From Methylococcaceae bacterium (GTDB lineage: Bacteria; Pseudomonadota; Gammaproteobacteria; Methylococcales; Methylomonadaceae): 42,033 nucleotides of DNA. The stretch covers positions 1-42,033 of the forward strand of contig SXIZ01000163.1 in the NCBI GenBank assembly GCA_005779525.1. The letters run 5' to 3'. Below are positions 8,180 through 16,315 of the stretch, one piece after another; position 1 is the stretch's first letter, and each line of letters opens with the position of its first letter. Below the pieces are notes generated by a model, which was not told where the DNA came from, ran no database searches, and worked only from the letters and a program-made list of their open reading frames with translations. The position numbers and the translations under genes are program-made.

Positions 8180-10528
8180 ATGAGAGTTAACTTACCGATT
8201 ACAGATCGCGAAGTGGTTATGCAGCCCGGGACAATTCTCGTAACCAAAACCGATTTAAAAGGCATTATTACTTATGCCAATGACGCTTTTGTAGAGATAA
8301 GTGGCTTTACGCGTGAGGAGCTTATCGGTAAGAGCCATAACATCGTACGTCATCCAGACATGCCAGAAGTCGCTTTCCAGGATTTGTGGACTACAGTTAA
8401 ACAAGGACGACCTTGGACGGCCGCGGTAAAAAATCGTACCAAAAACGGTGATTATTATTGGGTCGAAGCTAATGTAACCCCTATGTTTGAGGGGCGAAAA
8501 GTCATAGGCTATCTCTCAGCCCGTTACGCCCCATCCCGCGAATTTATCAAGCAGTCGGCTGAGTGGTATCAGAAGTTGAATGCCTCGGGTGCGAAAACTA
8601 TGCGACCCACTGGAATGGTAGCTAAACTCAAATCCCTATTCGAATTACCACTTACATTTAAATTTAGCGTATTAGCTGTCGCGTATTTATTACCGCTGAT
8701 CTATTTCATGACTACGCTCTATCAGAATGGAAATTATTCTGCTTTAGCGATTGTAGGTGCGTGCGCGTTGACAGCGGTTGCCTTAAATTACAGTTTATTC
8801 CATTTGATCAATGCTACCTTAGAGAAAGGTACGGGAATCTGTTACCGCTTAGCCAATAAATCCTTTAGTAACAAAATAGACTTGAATCGTGAGGATAAGA
8901 TTGGAGATTTCTGGCGTGGCTTATATTCTATGCAGGTTCAGTTGCATGCAGACTTAGCATTCGCCCACGAAGAAGGGGCTAATGCTCAACGGATCAAACA
9001 AGCATTAGACAATGTCGCGTCGTCTGTGATGGTTGCAGATAATAATCTCAATATTATTTATCTCAATAATACGGTTAAAAAGTTATTTCAAAACGCTGAG
9101 AGTGATATTCAGAAGCAATTACCCAATTTTAATGCTGCAAAATTATTAGGATCTAATATTGATATTTTTCATAAAAATCCTGCGCATCAACGTCAGCTAT
9201 TGCTCAATTTGAGTTCTACTTTAAGTTCAAGTTTGCAAATTGGTGGTCGTTATTTAGACATCGTTGCTAATCCGGTGATTACTGAATCCGGCGTAAAAAT
9301 TGGGGTGGTGGTTGAATGGGTAGACCGTTCGAATGAAATTAAAATAGAAAATGAAATTGCAGTCCTCGTAGATGCGGTTAAATCCGGTGATTTGAGTAGT
9401 CGTATTGCCTTAGATGGGAAATCTGGATTTTACGCCAAGTTAAGTCAGGGTATCAATGAAATGAGTGATGTCATTGATCATGGTTTTGTGGATGTGTTGC
9501 AGGTGATGACCGGGATGGCTCAGGGTGATTTGACTCAATATGTGGATAATGATTATGCGGGTATTTATGCAGAATGCCGCGATCATATTAACGAGACCAC
9601 CGCTAAATTACGTGATGTATTTTCAGAAATTAGAGATGCAGCGGAATTTATCAATAACTCTTCACATGAGATTGCCAGTGGAAACAATAATTTATCACAG
9701 CGTGCGGAAGAACAAGCTTCAAGTTTAGAGCAGACCGCCTCAAGCATGGAAGAGTTGACCTCTACCGTTAAAAATAACTCCGATAATGCTCAACGTGCCA
9801 ATATCGTCGCCAGTGAGGCTAGAAATTTAGCTGAAAAAGGTGGGGATGTGGTTAATTCAGCGGTGGCGGCAATGCAAGAAATCAATGAAAGCAGCAACAA
9901 AATTGCTGAAATTATTGGTGTGATTGATGAAATTGCTTTCCAAACTAATCTCCTGGCGTTGAATGCCTCCGTTGAAGCGGCTAGAGCAGGTGAGCAAGGG
10001 CGAGGATTTTCGGTGGTCGCAACTGAAGTGCGCAATTTAGCGCAACGCAGTGCAACCGCTGCCCACCAAAGTAAAGAATTGATTCAAGCGAGCGTCTTAA
10101 AAGTCCGATCCGGTACACAATTTGTCAATGAAACTGGAAAATCACTCAATGCAATTGTGGATAGTATTAAACAAGTAGGTGATATAGTCGCTGAAATTGC
10201 TTCTGCCAGTGCACAGCAGTCCGCAGGAATTGAACAAGTCAATATGGCCGTTGCGCAAATGGACGAAATAACCCAACAAAATGCGGCTTTAGCTGAGCAA
10301 GCCTCGGCTGCAAGCATATCTATGAGTGAGCAAGCAGAGCGTATGACCGCTTTGCTAGATTTTTTTAAAGTCGAAGTCGATAGTAAACCTCTAAAGAATA
10401 ACACTGAGCTAAAAACCAATTCTCAGTCTAAGCATCAAAAAGCAACGCTTCAGACTTCTAAAATCTCCAAATCCACACACGCTGTGGATACTGAAACTGA
10501 TGCAGACGCAAATTGGGATGAGTTTTAG
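8180..10528 (+). CDS. Aer-like methyl-accepting chemotaxis protein with two PAS domains and CheR-tethering tail
   Basis: A 782-residue receptor. Residues about 10-120 are an Aer-type PAS domain; Arg57-His58 (VRHPDMP) and Trp70 sit where E. coli Aer binds FAD, so redox or energy taxis is likely. Two membrane segments follow at about 159-210 with almost no periplasmic loop. A second PAS-like region is at about 270-385 and a HAMP-like region at about 390-480. The receptor hairpin tip is at about 580-625 (EIAFQTNLLALNASVEAARAGEQGRGF split around 586-610). The protein ends NWDEF, which fits the C-terminal pentapeptide that tethers CheR in high-abundance receptors. It starts after an AAGGA ribosome site and closes the cheY-cheA-cheW-MCP run, the place of aer2/mcpB in P. 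aeruginosa che2. Confidence 0.93.
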   Translation: MRVNLPITDREVVMQPGTILVTKTDLKGIITYANDAFVEISGFTREELIGKSHNIVRHPDMPEVAFQDLWTTVKQGRPWTAAVKNRTKNGDYYWVEANVTPMFEGRKVIGYLSARYAPSREFIKQSAEWYQKLNASGAKTMRPTGMVAKLKSLFELPLTFKFSVLAVAYLLPLIYFMTTLYQNGNYSALAIVGACALTAVALNYSLFHLINATLEKGTGICYRLANKSFSNKIDLNREDKIGDFWRGLYSMQVQLHADLAFAHEEGANAQRIKQALDNVASSVMVADNNLNIIYLNNTVKKLFQNAESDIQKQLPNFNAAKLLGSNIDIFHKNPAHQRQLLLNLSSTLSSSLQIGGRYLDIVANPVITESGVKIGVVVEWVDRSNEIKIENEIAVLVDAVKSGDLSSRIALDGKSGFYAKLSQGINEMSDVIDHGFVDVLQVMTGMAQGDLTQYVDNDYAGIYAECRDHINETTAKLRDVFSEIRDAAEFINNSSHEIASGNNNLSQRAEEQASSLEQTASSMEELTSTVKNNSDNAQRANIVASEARNLAEKGGDVVNSAVAAMQEINESSNKIAEIIGVIDEIAFQTNLLALNASVEAARAGEQGRGFSVVATEVRNLAQRSATAAHQSKELIQASVLKVRSGTQFVNETGKSLNAIVDSIKQVGDIVAEIASASAQQSAGIEQVNMAVAQMDEITQQNAALAEQASAASISMSEQAERMTALLDFFKVEVDSKPLKNNTELKTNSQSKHQKATLQTSKISKSTHAVDTETDADANWDEF

Positions 10529-10689
10529 CTATACCCTCTTTGGGATACACTTAAGAGTTGTCGTTGAATCAATACGAAAAGATTTTGAACAAGTGCATCC
10601 CATCGTATGAATTACGTGGACATTAGATTTGAAACAGGTTTGAAGATATCAGTTCCTGTAGGTATTAACTTAAGAGTGGAAAATTCATC

Positions 10690-11181
10690 ATGGTAAGCGA
10701 GACCGCAGATACTAAAAAAATTGAGCAATTTTTGACCTTTCAACTGGATGATGAAGCTTACGGCGTTGAAATTCTGAAGGTTCAGGAAATTCGTGGTTGG
10801 GAGCCTGTTCGGGTGATACCCAATACCCCGCATTACATTAAAGGGGCATTAAATTTGCGAGGCGCTATCGTCCCAATTGTGGATTTGCGGGAGCGTTTTG
10901 GCATGCAGGCTAAAGAGTATACTCCAGTCACCGTGGTCATCGTACTGTGCGTTGAAAATGCTTCAGGTAGCCATGTGATTGGACTAGTCGCGGATGCAGT
11001 TTCAGATGTTTTAGACATTCGCTCGGGAGATATAAAAAAATCTCCAGATCTGGGCTCTAAAATTGATACCCGATATATGCGCGGCATGTACGTATACAAG
11101 CAGGGTATGATTATGCTGCTGGATGCAGATCGATTGCTTAATCCGGCTGAATTTGAAGGCATCAGTCGTTTAGTGGAATAA
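10690..11181 (+). CDS. CheW-like coupling protein, second copy
   Basis: A 163-residue protein that is almost entirely one CheW domain (about 10-155), with VQEIRGWEPVRVIPN and NLRGAIVPIVDLRERF. It is closely similar to the CheW at 7608-8150 but lacks most of the N-terminal extension. It is separated from the Aer-like receptor by 161 bases, in which I see no clear promoter, and ends one base before the ParA-like gene. That tight pairing suggests either an alternative adaptor for a receptor subset or a ParP-like linker between ParA and the array. It lacks the long Pro/Ala-rich N-terminus of described ParP proteins, so a plain CheW is the safer call. Confidence 0.9.
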   Translation: MVSETADTKKIEQFLTFQLDDEAYGVEILKVQEIRGWEPVRVIPNTPHYIKGALNLRGAIVPIVDLRERFGMQAKEYTPVTVVIVLCVENASGSHVIGLVADAVSDVLDIRSGDIKKSPDLGSKIDTRYMRGMYVYKQGMIMLLDADRLLNPAEFEGISRLVE

Positions 11182-11182
11182 T

Positions 11183-11944
11183 ATGAATGCGCGAGTGGTA
11201 GCAATTTTTAATCAGAAAGGCGGTGTGGGTAAAACAACTACTTCAACTAATCTGAGTCATGCGCTTGCAAAAGCAGGCAAAAAAGTAACCGTTATCGATT
11301 TTGATCCACAAGGACATTTGTCCATCTCACTGGGTATGTTAAATCGCCAAGCTTCTGGGATTGATGCCGTTTTACTCGATGGCGCAGATGTCTCTCAGTG
11401 TGTCATACCGATGCGAGAAAATCTTCAATTAATCCCTTCTGGACCCAAACTACATGACATCGAACTCATGAGCACGGGTGGCGCAAAGCGCAGTGAAATT
11501 TTGAGACATACTTTGTTAAATGACTTCCAAGACCAAGATTATGTGTTTATCGATTGTCCGCCTTCTTCTGGCTTATTGGTAGCAAATGTTTTATTTGCCA
11601 CGGATGAGATTTTAATTCCCATGAGCAGTGATTTTTTAGCATTGCAAGGGCTTTCAGATTTGATCAAAACTATTAGAAAATTTGAGCAGGTTTTAAAGAA
11701 AAAATACAAAACCCAAATAGTGATGGCACGCTATACTTCTAGTAGGAAATTTTCAAAAGAAGTCTTGGGTAAGTTACAGCAATATTTTCCCCAACAAATT
11801 TTAGCGACTGTAATCCGTGAGACTGCGGTATTGTCTGAATGCACTAGTTTTGGCATGACAATTTTTGAGTATCGACCTAAAAGTGTATCGGCGAATGATT
11901 TTCACAATTTAGCCAAAGATTTTTTGCAAGGTAAGGTGATGTAA
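11183..11944 (+). CDS. ParA-family ATPase, chemotaxis-array positioning type
   Basis: A 253-residue MinD/ParA ATPase. The deviant Walker A FNQKGGVGKTTT (residues 9-20) includes signature Lys12 and P-loop Lys17; Walker A' (VIDFDPQGH) and Walker B (YVFIDCPPSSG) are also present. No DNA-binding N-terminal domain precedes it and no parB follows, so plasmid or chromosome partitioning is unlikely. ParA homologues inside che operons (ParC in Vibrio, PpfA in Rhodobacter) place chemotaxis arrays, and this gene sits between a cheW and a STAS gene with a one-base gap and a one-base overlap (TAATG). Array positioning is therefore the inferred job. Confidence 0.85.
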   Translation: MNARVVAIFNQKGGVGKTTTSTNLSHALAKAGKKVTVIDFDPQGHLSISLGMLNRQASGIDAVLLDGADVSQCVIPMRENLQLIPSGPKLHDIELMSTGGAKRSEILRHTLLNDFQDQDYVFIDCPPSSGLLVANVLFATDEILIPMSSDFLALQGLSDLIKTIRKFEQVLKKKYKTQIVMARYTSSRKFSKEVLGKLQQYFPQQILATVIRETAVLSECTSFGMTIFEYRPKSVSANDFHNLAKDFLQGKVM

Positions 11945-12393
11945 TGGCAAAAAAACAAGAAGAAAGTTTGCTGGGTTATGATCCATTAGCGTGGATGAAT
12001 GAGGAACCGCAAGGCGAGGAAGTTTCTGCTGCGCAAGAGCAAGAGCAAGTAGCGTCTGCTACCGAGCACAGTTCCAATGCTCAAGTAACTCAAGAAAATC
12101 AACTCAAAGTGGTTTTGGAAGCGGTTCAAAATATTCAAAATGTCGCTAATTTACGTGAGGAGATTATTAGTAAATTAGAAAATAGTTTGGGAGCTATCGA
12201 AATTGATGCCTCTGCGGTAAATTCAATTGATACTGCCACCTTACAATTATTTGTGGCCCTTAAAAAAGAAACCGATCGATTAGAACGGGTATTAGTTTTC
12301 GATTTTCCTTCAGAAAGATTTCTGGAGGCCGCTAATCTAATAGGGGTCAGCAAATTATTAGAGCTTGATAAATCTGCCTCTGGATTTTTCTGA
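11944..12393 (+). CDS. STAS-domain protein with N-terminal acidic tail
   Basis: A 149-residue protein translationally coupled to the ParA-like gene. Residues about 1-55 are probably disordered and rich in Gln and Glu, with a striking short motif YDPLAWM at 12-18 near the start. Residues about 55-145 form a STAS fold like MlaB or anti-sigma antagonists, with VNSIDTATLQLF at 92-103, where Thr97 takes the place of the usual phosphorylated Ser/Thr. It could be a partner-switch target of one of the two RsbW-like ATPase domains encoded nearby, or a non-switching scaffold for the ParA/CheW module. The function is not known. Confidence 0.75.
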   Translation: MAKKQEESLLGYDPLAWMNEEPQGEEVSAAQEQEQVASATEHSSNAQVTQENQLKVVLEAVQNIQNVANLREEIISKLENSLGAIEIDASAVNSIDTATLQLFVALKKETDRLERVLVFDFPSERFLEAANLIGVSKLLELDKSASGFF

Positions 12394-12417
12394 GGGTTTC
12401 CCAATTTGTACGATGAA

Positions 12418-12442
12418 CAAAATATCTGCACAAGATATTTTG
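12418..12442 (+). other. hairpin between STAS gene and cheR
   Basis: CAAAATATCT (12418-12427) and AGATATTTTG (12433-12442) form a perfect 10-bp stem with a 5-base loop, in the 80-base gap before cheR. The stem is AT-rich and is followed by CAGTTTTG, so it could be a weak terminator or an mRNA processing or stability element at the edge of the inserted module. Confidence 0.4.
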
Positions 12443-12473
12443 CAGTTTTGATAGTTGATTAGGGGATTACACA

Positions 12474-13304
12474 GTGAGTAAAGCACGTGAATTTGAATAT
12501 ACGCGGGAGGATTTTAATTTTTTGCGAAAATTATCGAACGAATATTCAGGTATCATAGTTTCTGATGACAAATTTGATATGTTTTATTCGCGCCTATCGA
12601 AACGGGTTAGAGTGCTAGGTCTGCAAAGTTTTAAAGAATATTGTGTTTATTTGGAGAATAATCCAGAAAAAGAATTTACCGATTTTATGAATTCAGTGAC
12701 GACGAATTTGACGTCATTTTTTCGTGAAAATCATCATTTTGAATATCTGAAACAGACGCTCATTCCGATATTACTGAAAAAAAACAGTGCCAGCAAAAAA
12801 ATAACGCTGTGGTCGGCAGGATGTTCAACCGGGGAAGAGCCGTATTCTTTGGCGATGACCTTGTTAGAAAATGTACCCGCTGGCTGGGAAATAAAAATAC
12901 TGGCGACCGATTTAGATACGAATGTACTGAAAGCTTCCGCTGAAGGTATTTACACAACAGACCGTATTGGTGGGCTATCGCCCGAGCGTTTAAAACGCTG
13001 GTTTAAACAAGGGACGGGTGTGAATGCTACCAAGATTAAAGTTAAACCGGAATTACAGGCATTAATTCGCTTCCGCCAATTGAACCTCATGCGTGAATGG
13101 CCCATGAAGGGAAAATTTGATTTTATTTTTTGTAGGAATGTTTTGATTTATTTTGATCGGGAAACTAAAAGTCAGTTAGCCCAACGTTACGCGCAATTTT
13201 TAGAGCCCGCTGGACTACTGTTTATTGGGCATTCAGAGTCACTGCACCAATTAACTACAGATTTTGAGTTAATTGGTAATACCATTTATAAGAAAAAAGG
13301 CTAA
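12474..13304 (+). CDS. cheR: chemotaxis protein methyltransferase CheR
   Basis: A 276-residue CheR that methylates receptor glutamates using S-adenosylmethionine. The N-terminal helical domain (about 10-80) is followed by the methyltransferase domain. This carries the SAM motif SAGCSTGEEPYS (about 115-126), ATDLD, and FIFCRNVLIYFD near the end. The GTG at 12474 is the start, with AGGGGAT eight bases upstream. The receptor at 8180-10528 ends in a CheR-tethering-type pentapeptide, so a matching beta-subdomain in this CheR is expected. The next gene, cheD, starts six bases after the stop. Confidence 0.95.
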   Translation: MSKAREFEYTREDFNFLRKLSNEYSGIIVSDDKFDMFYSRLSKRVRVLGLQSFKEYCVYLENNPEKEFTDFMNSVTTNLTSFFRENHHFEYLKQTLIPILLKKNSASKKITLWSAGCSTGEEPYSLAMTLLENVPAGWEIKILATDLDTNVLKASAEGIYTTDRIGGLSPERLKRWFKQGTGVNATKIKVKPELQALIRFRQLNLMREWPMKGKFDFIFCRNVLIYFDRETKSQLAQRYAQFLEPAGLLFIGHSESLHQLTTDFELIGNTIYKKKG

Positions 13305-13310
13305 TAACTA

Positions 13311-13937
13311 ATGGAGTTAAGTCCACCTTCGGTTGCAGGTTTTGAAAATATTTCTCGCTATTGGGACAAAATTAATAATACGGTGGCTGCTAAGCTACTC
13401 CCTGGGGAGTATTATGTCACCAAAGAAAATGAGATGATTACCACGGTGCTTGGCTCTTGCATTTCGGCCTGTATACGCGACAAGATCTCAGGGATTGGAG
13501 GCATGAACCATTTTATGCTTCCCGAAACTTCGCAATCGCGGCTGGATGAAGGGCGCGAGTCAGTAGTAGGTAATGCAACACGCTATGGCAACTACGCTAT
13601 GGAGCATTTGATCAATACCATTTTGGCGAATGGTGGTAAGCGTAAAAATCTCGAAGTTAAAGTATTTGGAGGAGGGAAAATTATCGCGTCACTCGGCGAT
13701 GTCGGGCTAAAAAATATTACTTTTGTTATGGATTATATAGATACTGAGGGACTACTCTTGGTCTCTAAGGATTTAGGCGATATTTATCCGCGTAAAATAA
13801 ATTTTTACCCGCAGTCAGGTCGTGTACGTATGAAGAAAATTCAGGATTTGCATAATGACACGATTGCTCTACGCGAAAGTCAATACCGCCGTACCATTAA
13901 AGATGTACCCGTGGTTGGTGATGTGGAATTGTTTTGA
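13311..13937 (+). CDS. cheD: receptor glutamine deamidase CheD
   Basis: A 208-residue CheD. The catalytic cysteine lies in TVLGSCISACI (about residues 44-54) and the catalytic histidine in GGMNHFMLP (about 64-72). CheD converts specific receptor glutamines to glutamates, preparing methylation sites. The family core ends near KINFYPQSGRVRMKK; beyond it is a roughly 35-residue tail with RESQYRR and a final GDVELF. That hexapeptide resembles the last six residues of the small MCP at 15071-16261 (GEIEMF). No cheC is in the window, so CheD may dock on another partner. Spacing to cheB is nine bases. Confidence 0.93.
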   Translation: MELSPPSVAGFENISRYWDKINNTVAAKLLPGEYYVTKENEMITTVLGSCISACIRDKISGIGGMNHFMLPETSQSRLDEGRESVVGNATRYGNYAMEHLINTILANGGKRKNLEVKVFGGGKIIASLGDVGLKNITFVMDYIDTEGLLLVSKDLGDIYPRKINFYPQSGRVRMKKIQDLHNDTIALRESQYRRTIKDVPVVGDVELF

Positions 13938-13946
13938 GAAGTGTAC

Positions 13947-15059
13947 ATGGAAAAAATAAAACTGCTTATAGTTGATGATTCGGCGCTGATACGCAAAATT
14001 CTGACTGAAATTTTTAATTCAGCCCCCGATATAGAAGTGGTTGGAGTTGCTGAAGATCCGCTGATTGCTAGGGAGTTGATCAAAAAACTTAACCCAGACG
14101 TATTAACTTTAGATGTTGAAATGCCGCGTATGGATGGCATAACGTTTTTACGCAATTTAATGCGTTTGCGCCCCATGCCTGTAGTGATGATTTCAACTTT
14201 AACTGAAAAAGGTGCGGATATCACTCTTGAAGCTTTGGGTATCGGGGCTGTTGATTTTGTGCCAAAACCTAAAGTCGATGTCAAAAGTACTTTTAATGAC
14301 TATGCTGAAGATATTATTGCTAAAGTCCGTATGGCCTCTAAAGCTAAAATTCAGGGCGTGGAAGTTACAAATTCTACTTCAGGGAGTAAGCGGGCTGTAA
14401 AATCTTTACCTCCTACGGTTCTCGGATGCTCACAAAATAATTCGGTGGACATTATTATTCCAGCTCTCCTAGAGCGGCCACTAATCAGAAAAACTGAAAA
14501 AATTATTGCCTTAGGCTCGTCGACTGGCGGTACCGAAGCAGTAAAAGTTGTCGCGCGCGAGTTGCCTGAGAATACGCCCGCCATTTTGATCTCGCAACAT
14601 TTGCCTGTTGCGTTTAGTGCGTCTTTTGCCAAGCATGTGAACGATATCTCTCCCATGCAGGTGTCACTTGCTGAAGATGGGCAACCCATTTTGCCTGGCA
14701 ATATTTATATTGCGCCTGGAGATAAACATTTGTTAGTGTTGCGGGAGGCAGGGCGGTATATTTGTCGTTTGCATAGTGGTCCGCCAGTGAATCGGCACAA
14801 ACCCTCGGTTGATGTGATGTTTCGTTCAGTTGCGCAGCAGGTAGGATCTAATGCTATTGGGGTGATGTTAACCGGAATGGGTGCGGATGGTGCACGGTGC
14901 ATGAAGGAAATGCGTGATGCGGGCGCTAGAAATATCGTTCAAGATGAGGAATCGAGTGTGGTTTGGGGAATGCCAGGCGAAGCTTACCGATTAGGAGCGG
15001 CTGAAGTGGTAGTTCCTTTAAATCAGATTGCTAAACAAATACTTAAATTTGCGAGTTAA
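13947..15059 (+). CDS. cheB: chemotaxis methylesterase/response regulator CheB
   Basis: A 370-residue CheB. The receiver domain (about 1-120) has Asp10-Asp11 and phosphorylation site Asp56 (LTLDVEMP). A linker of about 60 residues leads to the methylesterase domain at about 183-370, with catalytic Ser192 in GSSTGGTEA, His218 in SQHLP and Asp314 in GMGADG. It removes methyl groups from receptors and is activated by CheA. I chose the ATG at 13947, which has GAGAAG upstream; a GTG at 13941 would add two residues and sits too close to that site. It completes the cheR-cheD-cheB block, the same order as in che2-type clusters. Confidence 0.95.
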   Translation: MEKIKLLIVDDSALIRKILTEIFNSAPDIEVVGVAEDPLIARELIKKLNPDVLTLDVEMPRMDGITFLRNLMRLRPMPVVMISTLTEKGADITLEALGIGAVDFVPKPKVDVKSTFNDYAEDIIAKVRMASKAKIQGVEVTNSTSGSKRAVKSLPPTVLGCSQNNSVDIIIPALLERPLIRKTEKIIALGSSTGGTEAVKVVARELPENTPAILISQHLPVAFSASFAKHVNDISPMQVSLAEDGQPILPGNIYIAPGDKHLLVLREAGRYICRLHSGPPVNRHKPSVDVMFRSVAQQVGSNAIGVMLTGMGADGARCMKEMRDAGARNIVQDEESSVVWGMPGEAYRLGAAEVVVPLNQIAKQILKFAS

Positions 15060-15070
15060 CGGGAGGCAAA

Positions 15071-16261
15071 ATGAAACACTTTCTATCTAGAAACTGGTTG
15101 CCTATCGCATTGACGCTAATTTTGTTGGTTCTGCCAATGGCATTGCCAACACAGTACCTTTTTTGGATTGCCGTACCCCTTATTTCTTTAACGTGGGCCA
15201 TTAACGGTTATCAGCAAGTGAAACAAGCTGAGCAACAGCAGTTGGAGCTTGATCGACAAAATCAGTTGCAAAATATTGCGGCGATAGATACTTATTTGCA
15301 GGCTTTAGATGGCTGTATTAAACAAGAAGTGCAGCAGTTTATTGCCGATTTAGGACAGCTTCGCTCTGTAGTCGGTGACGCTGTGAACACCATGGGAAAT
15401 AGTTTTAAAAGCTTGCATAGCTTGTCATCCGATCAGGCGAGAATCGTCTTCTCAATTGTGGGCAATACTGGGAAAAATGATAAGGCAATTAGTTTTACGC
15501 GCTTTGCCGAAGAAACCGATCAAGTACTACGCTATTTTATCGATCATATTTTATTGATTAGCAAACAAAGTATGGAAATGGTGGCGGTGATTGGCGATTT
15601 GCGGGAACACATGGGTTTAGTAGAAAAACTGGTGAGTGATGTTCAAGGGATTGCTGATCAAACCAATCTGTTGGCGCTAAATGCAGCTATTGAGGCCGCT
15701 CGTGCTGGTGAAGCGGGGCGTGGCTTTGCCGTTGTTGCCGAAGAGGTGCGTAATTTATCGAAAAATTCCGATAAATTTAGCGAAGAAATTCGCAAAGTGG
15801 TTAATGCTTCGAAATCCAACATCGAGCGAGCGAATCAAATGATAGAGACCATGGCCTCCAAAGACATGAATGTTGCAATAACCTCTAAATCTAAAATTGA
15901 TCAAATGATGGCGGATATTGCGGTTATGAATGTCGCGATGGAGCAGAAATTATTGCAGGTCTCAGAATTAAGCAAACATTTGGATTTTACAGTGAACGAT
16001 GCCGTTAGAGGCTTGCAGTTTGAAGATTTAACCCGTCAATTAATCGAATACCTTCAAGGAAATACGCGGCATTTCCAAGTCCTTGCTGAGGAAGTACGTT
16101 TAGGCTTAGGGATTTTTAAAACCGATGATCCGCAATTGTGGGTGGGTGAACTGGAAAGTGGTCAAAAACGTTTACTCACGATGCAGCAAGATTGGCAAGA
16201 TAAAGGAAAAAAAATTGTGGCTCAGAACTCAATGTCGGAAGGCGAAATTGAAATGTTCTAG
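15071..16261 (+). CDS. short membrane-anchored methyl-accepting-type protein with CheZ-like motif
   Basis: A 396-residue protein starting after a GGGAGG site, 11 bases behind cheB. Two hydrophobic segments (about 9-26 and 28-46) are joined by only a few residues, so there is no periplasmic sensor and no HAMP domain is seen. A classical receptor hairpin tip is at about 195-230 (NLLALNAAIEAARAGE). The flanking helices are short for a full receptor bundle. Beyond them is LQFEDLTRQLIEYL (about 315-328): Asp319-x3-Gln323 in a D-L-T-x-Q context resembles the catalytic Asp143/Gln147 helix of CheZ. The protein ends GEIEMF, like CheD's tail. It may be an array component acting on CheY-P, which is inference; a sensor-less receptor is the conservative call. 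Confidence 0.8.
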   Translation: MKHFLSRNWLPIALTLILLVLPMALPTQYLFWIAVPLISLTWAINGYQQVKQAEQQQLELDRQNQLQNIAAIDTYLQALDGCIKQEVQQFIADLGQLRSVVGDAVNTMGNSFKSLHSLSSDQARIVFSIVGNTGKNDKAISFTRFAEETDQVLRYFIDHILLISKQSMEMVAVIGDLREHMGLVEKLVSDVQGIADQTNLLALNAAIEAARAGEAGRGFAVVAEEVRNLSKNSDKFSEEIRKVVNASKSNIERANQMIETMASKDMNVAITSKSKIDQMMADIAVMNVAMEQKLLQVSELSKHLDFTVNDAVRGLQFEDLTRQLIEYLQGNTRHFQVLAEEVRLGLGIFKTDDPQLWVGELESGQKRLLTMQQDWQDKGKKIVAQNSMSEGEIEMF

Positions 16262-16315
16262 ATAAACAACTATCCTCATAGTATTTAAGAATAACGAAAC
16301 TTAGAGAGAAATATA

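Noticed and set aside
11183..12393. ParA gene as evidence of a plasmid or integrative element partition locus
   Set aside because: There is no ParB, centromere-like repeat, replication or integration gene, and both neighbours are chemotaxis genes.
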